Source: Acholoe squamosa (Eukaryota; Annelida; Polychaeta; Phyllodocida; Polynoidae). Taken from it: a stretch of 64,000 bases of DNA. Of this stretch, positions 57,022 through 64,000 are shown in pieces; the first letter of the stretch is position 1; each line of letters begins with the position of its first letter. The DNA is taken from assembly GCA_949317995.1 (NCBI GenBank), contig OX439044.1, positions 14,450,141 through 14,514,140 of the forward strand. The letters run 5' to 3'. A model generated the notes under the pieces. It worked only from the letters and a program-made list of their open reading frames with translations. It ran no database searches and was not told the DNA's origin. The position numbers and the translations under genes are program-made.

Positions 57022-58040
57022 TGATATACCATTTTATTATTCCATAAATTCTAACATATTTTGTATTAATCAAAGAAATATCTATGAAATTAATACATAG
57101 GTTGGTTCTAAGAGCTATAAGAGCGCTCAAACTTTGTATAAGAGCGTTCATGCCCCACTGCACACCAGCCACAGTCAGTTAGACTAAGTTTATGACATCA
57201 AAAGGTCCGACCTAATGGTTCACTGCACAATATAATAAGAATAAGGGTCTCAGTGTGCGACCTCATGGTTCAATGCACAAATTAATAACTTGTAAGTGAA
57301 TGCAACCGGCCGTCACGGGTGCCTGAGCACCGCTGACGCCGTCATGAGTGTCTGAGCACTCTAAGGACTGAACAATGGGTTACATAAGCACGACGCCATA
57401 ACCTTCCGGTCGCTCTAGCGTCGCTCCTGAGCGACCTAGGTCAGATATCAAAAATTCTATGGAAAGCCCATAATTAGACGGTCAGAATGAGCCCAAGATC
57501 AAGGCTGAACTCCCAGTATTAAGGAAGTTACGCCATGGAGACTGAATCGACCTCCGAGTGAGCTACAGACAAACCGGCGGGAGTTACGCGCCTATCCAGC
57601 GGGCATTATAATCTTGGCACATTCAGCTCTGCGCATGCCCAAAATGGCGGTTATACAAGCATAAACGGCCGAGATATGAGGGTCTAAAGATGCAGAACCG
57701 ACCAAGACAATGGGGGCCATAGCGGCGTCCATGGGGGTCCTTTGTCCCCCTGTGACACTTGAAAGGGTCCCCTCAAACAATTGTAGAGTTAGGCAGATGC
57801 TGCTGGCTCCAGTCAGTCTGGAGGTGCTTTTCCAAGATTTGCTACAAATAGCCTGTCTGCACCTCCAGGAAGACACATCACCAAGAACCGCTCTAGAGGT
57901 AACATCTCCAGTCATCTCCTGCTACCTGCTATACCACTGCACTATGGTGAAACTATGCTAGACAGGCATTGGTTTCCTACCATTAGTGGCCAGAGGCTAT
58001 CTTCTTCAAGACTTCCACCAGAGGGTAAAGTTATCCATTA
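57022..58040 (+). repeat. 3' LTR of the provirus, truncated
   Basis: Matches 42775-43793 at a constant offset of 14247 with one mismatch, then stops abruptly. The last 329 bp of the 5' LTR, including AATAAA, are absent. Sequence after 58040 is unrelated. Confidence 0.9.
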
Positions 58041-58793
58041 GTAGCTATAAGGTTCTAGGGGGGAATTCCCTCTATGGTGGTTTCAAGGTTTAAGCCAGTA
58101 ATCGCTACTTGTTGCGTGAAAATCTATCCTCAGATGACCTCTACACTACGTCATTGTCAGAACCTGGGGTATCCCCGACCTATTTACATTAACTTGCCCA
58201 ATAAATAGAACAACCCGGGTGCGTGTACATGTGAATCATACCTACAGTTACTACATGCATCCCAATGGTAGTCACGTTTACATATATAGCATTCAGGAGT
58301 TTAGTTTATGGTACGAGCAATCTATGATCATCATTTTAGAACCTGTTAGAAATAAAAAGGTAATTCATTTCACATATTTTTAAAATTTTATTATCAAAGA
58401 AATAACTGATACACTAATAACTATGAATTACTACTTATTAACTAATACTTTAAGGGTAACTCAGGGAGAAATGTTATAATCATGTTTAGATGAAATAGTG
58501 GCGCCATCGTGTGGGGTGTGGCGGAAGCATACAGGGTATTAGGGAGTCACATCATCATAGATGTAGTTCAAAGTTTGAACGCAAGACGGCAGCGTGGTTG
58601 TTTCTCTCCCTGAAGGTCCCCTCATAGAATTGATGGCTCGGCGTTTTCATAGTGTAATTTTTTCTCGCCAGCTGGCAGTACATGTATTCCTGAAGAACCG
58701 CTACCCATTACTGACTATTTCATTATTGAGATTTCTTTTCTTTTCACAAGGCTGTGTTTTGAAGAGTGAAAAAATTCTCTTATTGCATACATC
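58041..58793. other. Flank between provirus and the next ORF
   Basis: No ORF with support. It probably holds the promoter and 5' UTR of the 58794-59504 ORF. No clear TATA box was picked. Confidence 0.4.
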
Positions 58794-59504
58794 ATGAACG
58801 GGCTGTACGGTGCTACAACTTCTCAAGAATTAAGAGACTTTAATTTTGAGGAAAAAGAAGAAACTACTTGTGAGGAGTTTGTTAACGCGTTGAGAGTTAT
58901 TTTCTGTGGGTATGGAAAGATCCCTGTCAATTATTACACTGCTCAGATGCAACTGGTTCTGCTTAACCCCTACATTGATGGCTGGTATGACAAAAAAAGG
59001 CTGTACCGTGTTTATTATGAAATAGCCCGATCACAGTACATGAAATCCCATTTTCTGGAGACTATGGACATTAGAATGGACTTCTTCCATCAGGGTCAGA
59101 TAGTCGCAGCACTGGATAGTACAGGATTACTTCGCTACGCCCAAGCTGCAAAGTGTTCTTTTGAAGCTATGCGCATTCTAAAAAAATATAATTTTTCCAA
59201 AAGATTCTCTCTAGAGAGTCAATGCATCGACATGATAACAGCAACTTTTGTAGAGAGGATTAAGAAGGAAGTGGGTCCTGGAGTGTTCTACACTGAGTAT
59301 TATGATGACATGGAAGGACTGGGTCAGGTTCTTATCATCCTGAAGGAATTATACGTTCTCATACCCTCAGTTATTGCGGATCGCATCAAGCAGCGGGTTC
59401 TAGGAACTGTAACCCCTTTCAGAGGACGCGAGATCCTCACAAGCCCTCGATGCCCGCTATACCGCCTGCTTCATGAATACGCCAGCGGGAGCTTCTTATT
59501 TTAA
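58794..59504 (+). CDS. Unrecognised intronless protein, 236 aa
   Basis: A single open frame from an ATG with A at -3 to TAA, with composition like a soluble, mostly helical protein. It has an acidic N-terminus (NFEEKEETTCEEF), aromatic-rich segments (NYYTAQMQ, YRVYYEIARSQY) and a C-terminal end with SPRCPLYRLLHEYASG. No signal peptide, membrane segment or catalytic motif is evident. I do not recognise the family. A (TA)n tract follows the stop. It may be a complete single-exon gene, a retrocopy, or one exon of a longer gene. Confidence 0.55.
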   Translation: MNGLYGATTSQELRDFNFEEKEETTCEEFVNALRVIFCGYGKIPVNYYTAQMQLVLLNPYIDGWYDKKRLYRVYYEIARSQYMKSHFLETMDIRMDFFHQGQIVAALDSTGLLRYAQAAKCSFEAMRILKKYNFSKRFSLESQCIDMITATFVERIKKEVGPGVFYTEYYDDMEGLGQVLIILKELYVLIPSVIADRIKQRVLGTVTPFRGREILTSPRCPLYRLLHEYASGSFLF

Positions 59505-59558
59505 TGCTACTTGGCTAAATACGACTACACATCAAGGTTATTTCTATACATGCAATCA

Positions 59559-59560
<2 letters not shown>

Positions 59561-59610
<50 letters not shown>
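59561..59610. repeat. (TA)n microsatellite
   Basis: About 25 TA units, 60 bp after the stop codon of the preceding ORF. Confidence 0.95.
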
Positions 59611-59613
<3 letters not shown>

Positions 59614-60365
59614 AACAATATTACTATGACACACGAGTCTGCGTTAAGAAAAGTAATGATATATTACTTGCTACAGAAAAAGTAAATGCTAAAAGTGAGA
59701 GACATATTATGGTTAATCAGACATGTCAGACTCTATTTTAAAATGTTATGAAAATCAACGTAATATATATGCAAGCACTCTTCACAAAATATTTAGATGT
59801 ACTCTGTTAGCTTATTAAGCATGCACACTTGTAAAGTAAATGCGTAATATTATAATTTATCATGTTTGCTCACTTGAAAAACCCTTGCTCATGTGATGTA
59901 GCTACAAGCTACATGAAAGATAGGTAGAATACCCCATCCATATAGGGTAAAACTGTAGCTTTCACCTCAGTGTATGAGGGTAGAACAACGGATATAATAT
60001 AAGGTCTGATACATATAGCATGGGGTAGAATAACGCTCTAAGGACTAGTACAATAGGGTATAGTGGTTATGAATAGGGGTAAAACAAGAGTGCGTCACTG
60101 CATGCTCAATGACTCACTCATAGAGCCTCAACCCATGCATGGGGTAAAACCCTCACGAATCATACCGTACTCATAGGGTAAAGGCAATGCATGACCACTC
60201 TATTAGCAGTGTAAAATACGTCAGAGTTGTGATTGGTGGCATGCTACCAACTGACTAGGGGTGACATGATAGGTCAATGGCTTTAATATGTGACTTTCTT
60301 AAAATTGACCAAACTCTATGAAGTACTCCTGTAGGGGTTTCTCACGGTCCTACATGGCATCTTAT
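59611..60365. other. Intergenic, no gene seen
   Basis: AT-rich. GGGTAAAA/GGGTAGAA motifs recur between 59940 and 60180 without a regular period. It includes the 3' flank of the - strand membrane protein gene. Confidence 0.45.
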
Positions 60366-62708
60366 TCAGTTTTTTCTATTTCTACAAAACTCTTTGAACA
60401 TAACCCTTTTCGACCTCAACTGCTTGTACTCCACCCCTGTGGGTGTCTCGCACACCATGGAACTCTCACTGAAGTCAGGCGACGAATGCCATTTAGATAA
60501 CACTACTTTACAATTCCCCTTAGCCGGCGTCATGTCTTTGGCGTCACTGCTAGGTTTAGGAGTAGAGGTCATGTTCACATGACCATGAGAGTGACCATGC
60601 CCATTATTTCTCTTTGATATATCCTCCACTGAATTTTCCGTGACACAGTGCTTCTTGACGGTCTCATGATCCCCAGAGGCGTTTTTGTCCAATTCTGGCA
60701 GTGTCGTCTTCCAGGGGTCTGTAGGGTCACTGGACGTGCCTGCAGCCGCTGAGCAGTCATGACGTTGGGGTTCGTGCAGAGTTCCAGTATTTTCCTCTTC
60801 ATTACTGTTTCTCAACTCAGAACTATCCACCCTTAAACAAACAAAGATATTTCATAGAGTTCAAAAGTGCGAAATACTGATTTAGAGTGCATGCAGTTTT
60901 AAAACATTTTCATTGCCATGGGAAAATAGTCACTCTATATCATATATGGTGTTATAGGAATGCAATATTTATCAAAGAATATTTTCTATAGTGCAGTAGA
61001 TGGTTAGGATTATATCAGATAGTTTATTCTATATATTTTTCATTTTCTATATTTTTTTTCATTTATATACCTGATGGTGATGGGGACCTTGACTTCTGTT
61101 GTATCGTTTAATTCCACCTCTGTTGTAGCGTTCAAAGCTCTCACAGGAGACCTGTATGATGTGATACTTGGTGAACTAGAAACAAAGAAATATTTTCAAT
61201 AAATATATGAAAATAAAAAGTGGTTTATTGTCATTATTTATTCAGGAGATAAATCCTGGTTTTAGAGCTAATACAATATATCTTTATTACAATATATCTT
61301 TAACAAAGAATCCTTTACCCTCCCACAGAAATCTTTACAGGATTTTTTCGGTAAAAGGATGAATATCTGAGTATATAGTAAAAATTAATCTTAATACTTA
61401 CAGCCAGTTAGGTATCATGTGAGGTAGAAGCTGCATTATAGTTGCATTCAGATTGTCATTTACATTATCCAGGATATTGCCGGGTCTTTTTCTTCGCACT
61501 ATCAGTAATGTTATTATAGTTATAGCAACTATCAGAACACCTATAGCTGATAATATAGGAACATGGAGTTCCACAGAACCCTTAAGGGCTACATGTGTTT
61601 TGTTCCTTGATATACCTATCCCTATTGTCACATCGCTACCGTTGACTGGTTTCAGACTAAGAGTTTTGAATTTATTATTTTTCATATAGTCATTTCTTTT
61701 CATAACATCAGCTTTTATCAGGCCATTGTTTTCTGAAGAGTCCGGCTCATGGAGGTAAAGGGAATCATTTAGAGGTAAACCCTCATCTGTATCACTGGGA
61801 GTGCTCGGGTTAATTAAGTTCAGGGTATCGCTACTTTTAAAACCTGAAAGTTTTACGGTAACAGGCATAATTTCTTTGGAGTTGTGGTCATGGTTATTGA
61901 TGGTACTGTTTCTGCTGGTGCTGCTGGTGATGCTGCTGCTACCCCTGTCGCTGATACCCCTGTCACCATAGCGACCACCACTGCTGCTGCTATAAGGCAC
62001 AGAGTTATACAATTTTACGGTATTTGTTGGGGGTTCTTCAGGTGTCGGGGTCACGCTACTGCTTCTAATGCTAGAATCATACAGATTTACGGTACTCTCT
62101 TCAGGTAATTCGGATGATACAATTTCCTGATGAGAATTGTTTTCAACCACGGTATTGCTCTCAGAAATAGATGTAGACAAATCAGGAGAGTCCTGAGTGT
62201 TCCATGCCGACGTCGAGGTGTATAGGGTGGGCTGAGTTTCCTTAGAAAGAGTTTCTGAATAGGGCGACGTTACGTGCTCCGATTCTTGGACACCGCTTTG
62301 AGATATTACGTCTCTTGTTTCAGACCCCTCAGATTCCGACGTTTTTACATGGGTGTCAGGTGACCACTTACATGAGCTTTGCAGAACCCAGGCAGGCAGC
62401 TTTTTCCTACATATAATGGGGTTGTTTCTAACATCCAGCACTTCATACACCCGATCAATATTCACGTGACGTATAGCATTGTATCTCAGTACCAGCTTTG
62501 AATAGCGCGCATACCCCGCACCCAACGTGGGTACTGAAGTCAGATCTAACCCGTTGCACAAGATGGTACCTGTACCCGGGAAACAGAGGCATCTTGACAC
62601 AGGCCCACAAGGGTACATTCCTGAAGCTGGCGATAAGCACAGCATGAATAAAACAAATACACATATCCGTAATAGTGTCATCATGCTGTCGCATCGCCGG
62701 TATTCCAC
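60366..62708 (-). CDS. Single-pass membrane protein with short LRR-like ectodomain, three exons
   Basis: The exon model is 62708-61402, 61175-61071 and 60831-60366. Both introns have GT..AG ends (donors GTAAGT and GTATAT; acceptors TTTCTAG and TTTAAG). Phases agree and the total is 1878 nt, giving 625 residues. The product has a signal peptide (about 9-30), a Cys cluster like an LRR N-cap (CGPVSRCLCFPGTGTILC), about one leucine-rich repeat, and a C-cap-like CRKKLPAWVLQSSCKW. A Ser/Thr/Asn-rich stalk of about 260 residues follows, then a membrane helix (about 384-404) with an RRKR stop-transfer. The cytoplasmic tail of about 220 residues is hydrophilic and includes a His-rich GHGHSHGH. It is a type I cell-surface protein, probably a receptor or adhesion molecule. 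I do not recognise an orthologue. Confidence 0.75.
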
Positions 62709-62772
62709 TGACAGAGATCATTGATTGCTCCGTTGATCTCGCTGTCGATTCCTTCTGTGGATATCCGGTCGG

Positions 62773-62778
62773 TTTATA
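62773..62778 (-). promoter_or_regulatory. TATA box candidate of the membrane protein gene
   Basis: TATAAA on the - strand, about 65 bp upstream of the ATG at 62708. Position fits if the 5' UTR is short. Confidence 0.45.
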
Positions 62779-63575
62779 GAGTGCATATCTGTAATCCAAT
62801 CAGAGTCTTCATACATAGACTTGACCCCTCCTTAATTAAAGTTTTAATTTTAAAAGATCAGTGGTACGTTGTTAATTTTCTTGGAAAGTTAACGAACCTT
62901 TACACTATAATTGAAACATTCAGTGACCCATAGAATCTACAAGATAACTACCCTTGATTTTAATTGTGTAAACTCCGCTCATCCACCCGCTTCTGAAGCA
63001 TTGCGTCTATACATTCATGTTTCATATACCCTACGTCATAGGTGTCATAGCAGGAGGTCCTATTTAATGATCTACCTATGTAATAATCTACCTAATACCA
63101 AAACGCACTTATAGGGGATGTCTATGTTCAACCTCTTCATAAAACATACATAAATAGGGTTTTATTTTTTATTTTATTTTTCTTCTTTAGAAGAGAAGAG
63201 TTGGAGTCAACTCTACTGTCTTGACCTATTCTTTCACCGGGGTGTTGATACTAAATAGAGAGTGGAGTGGGGTAATATCACACGCCGAATGGGGAGTGGC
63301 AGCACAGGGAGGCGACACTGTGTGTATCATAAAGCTTGTTTTATTGCTGCTGTAACCTGTGTGTGAATGTTTATCGCCACCCTCGCGCGTCCTGTAACTG
63401 ACCATATGGTAAGGGTATGGTGAGGGGGCTGATGTGATGAACCTGGAGTTCAGATGGACACTGGAAGCAGTTACCACTTCAGGGGTCTTGGAAGGCGGGG
63501 CTTACCCCTGTATAGGGTCTCCTATTGGTCTTACGCATGGTGATGGTCGGTCTCTCATGACTGCTCACAGCTCCC
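62779..63575. other. Divergent intergenic region
   Basis: About 0.8 kb between two head-to-head genes. No ORF supported; probably regulatory for both. Confidence 0.4.
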
Positions 63576-63583
63576 TATAAATA
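63576..63583 (+). promoter_or_regulatory. TATA box of the rightmost gene
   Basis: TATAAATA about 160 bp upstream of the ATG at 63735, with GC-containing flanks and a plausible start site near 63610. Confidence 0.55.
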
Positions 63584-63734
63584 CAGTGCGGGGCTTCTCT
63601 ATTTTATCACTACAATTTTTTTGTAGACAAAATTCACATCATCACAGTCAGAGTGAGATATTCACCAGATTCAGTTTGATCAGTGCCAGCTTTTTTTTTT
63701 CTCAACTGATACTCCACTCTCCTTACCGATCAAC

Positions 63735-64000
63735 ATGTCTAAGGTATGTTTTTTATCTTTTATTTATATTTTTCTCAGTCTGTGACTACAGTATTACTAT
63801 ATAGCACACAGGAGTTACGCACATACACTAGAGAGATGTAGAAAGTTGCTGACATTTTTTCACACTTTTCATGTAGATAAGCATTTCACTTTAATTCATT
63901 AAGATAAACATTTTTCACCATAATTCATATTTTTATACCCGCTTTTAATTCTGATTTTCTTTTCCCTTCTTTTCCTCTACCCTCAGCCAGCTCTGAAAAG
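63735..64000 (+). CDS. First exons of an unidentified gene, runs off the window
   Basis: Exon 1 coding part is only ATG TCT AAG (63735-63743), followed by donor GTATGT. The next acceptor is CTACCCTCAG (to 63986) and exon 2 starts at 63987 with codons for Pro-Ala-Leu-Lys, so the protein begins MSKPALK. A very short first coding exon downstream of a TATA promoter is common in small abundant proteins. The gene cannot be identified from seven residues. Confidence 0.6.

Larger units (their letters stand above)
42775..58040 (+). mobile_element. Gypsy/retrovirus-like provirus with gag, pol, env
   Basis: A 15.3-kb element in the order 5' LTR, primer site, gag, pol (protease-RT-RNase H-integrase), env, antisense ORF, tandem-repeat region, polypurine tract and a truncated 3' LTR. 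The pol domain order with integrase after RNase H, together with a GPY-type integrase end, places it in Gypsy (Metaviridae). The env gene makes it retrovirus-like, as in insect errantiviruses. Coding frames are uninterrupted and the LTRs nearly identical, so insertion was recent. An older LTR of the same family lies at 33839-35675. Confidence 0.9.

Noticed and set aside
56195..57172. A 137-codon + frame and a 207-codon - frame over the 40-bp repeats
   Set aside because: The products are mostly repeats of one translated unit; the opposite-strand frame also runs into the LTR.

Overview
The window looks like animal, probably invertebrate, genomic DNA. It has spliced genes with GT..AG introns, long C2H2 zinc-finger exons, a retrovirus-like Gypsy element, a tyrosine-recombinase (DIRS-type) retrotransposon, non-LTR remnants, SINEs, many short inverted-repeat elements and long (TA)n tracts. 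A lophotrochozoan, perhaps a mollusc, is my guess from the overall style; the sequence does not prove it.

Left part (1-16.8 kb): a cluster of C2H2 zinc-finger genes. Two tandem + strand paralogues lie at 1-2025 (5' end outside the window) and 5912-8408, and a - strand paralogue at 12177-14777. The 5' fingers of the third are wrecked by a stop, a frameshift and a 220-bp inverted-repeat insertion. A dead LINE fragment, a 352-bp MITE, an intact SINE with 14-bp target duplications and two TA-flanked elements filled with minisatellite sit between them.

Middle (16.8-42.7 kb): a nearly complete DIRS-like element (18.6-23.1 kb; Gag-like, RT/RNase H and tyrosine recombinase ORFs), followed by a truncated relative that begins at the same palindromic end. 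Then come several fold-back repeats, a zinc-finger fragment inside a 1.6-kb inverted repeat, a small divergent zinc-finger gene whose 3' end lies in a long hairpin, an antisense LTR copy carrying a nested SINE, a fourth large zinc-finger gene (38.8-40.5 kb) and the last exon of a possible glycosyltransferase-like gene.

Right part (42.8-64 kb): a 15.3-kb Gypsy/retrovirus-like provirus with LTRs that differ at one position over 1019 bp, intact gag, pol and env, a well-formed -1 frameshift signal at the gag-pol junction, an antisense ORF between env and the 3' LTR, and a 3' LTR lacking its last 329 bp. Beyond it are an unrecognised intronless ORF (58.8-59.5 kb), a three-exon single-pass membrane protein gene on the - strand (60.4-62.7 kb; the reading frame holds across both introns) and the first exons of a TATA-driven + strand gene that runs off the right end.

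All four large zinc-finger genes end in the same cysteine-rich module, which marks them as one local family. Expanded zinc-finger clusters mixed with young retroelements suggest an element-repressor arms race, but that is inference.
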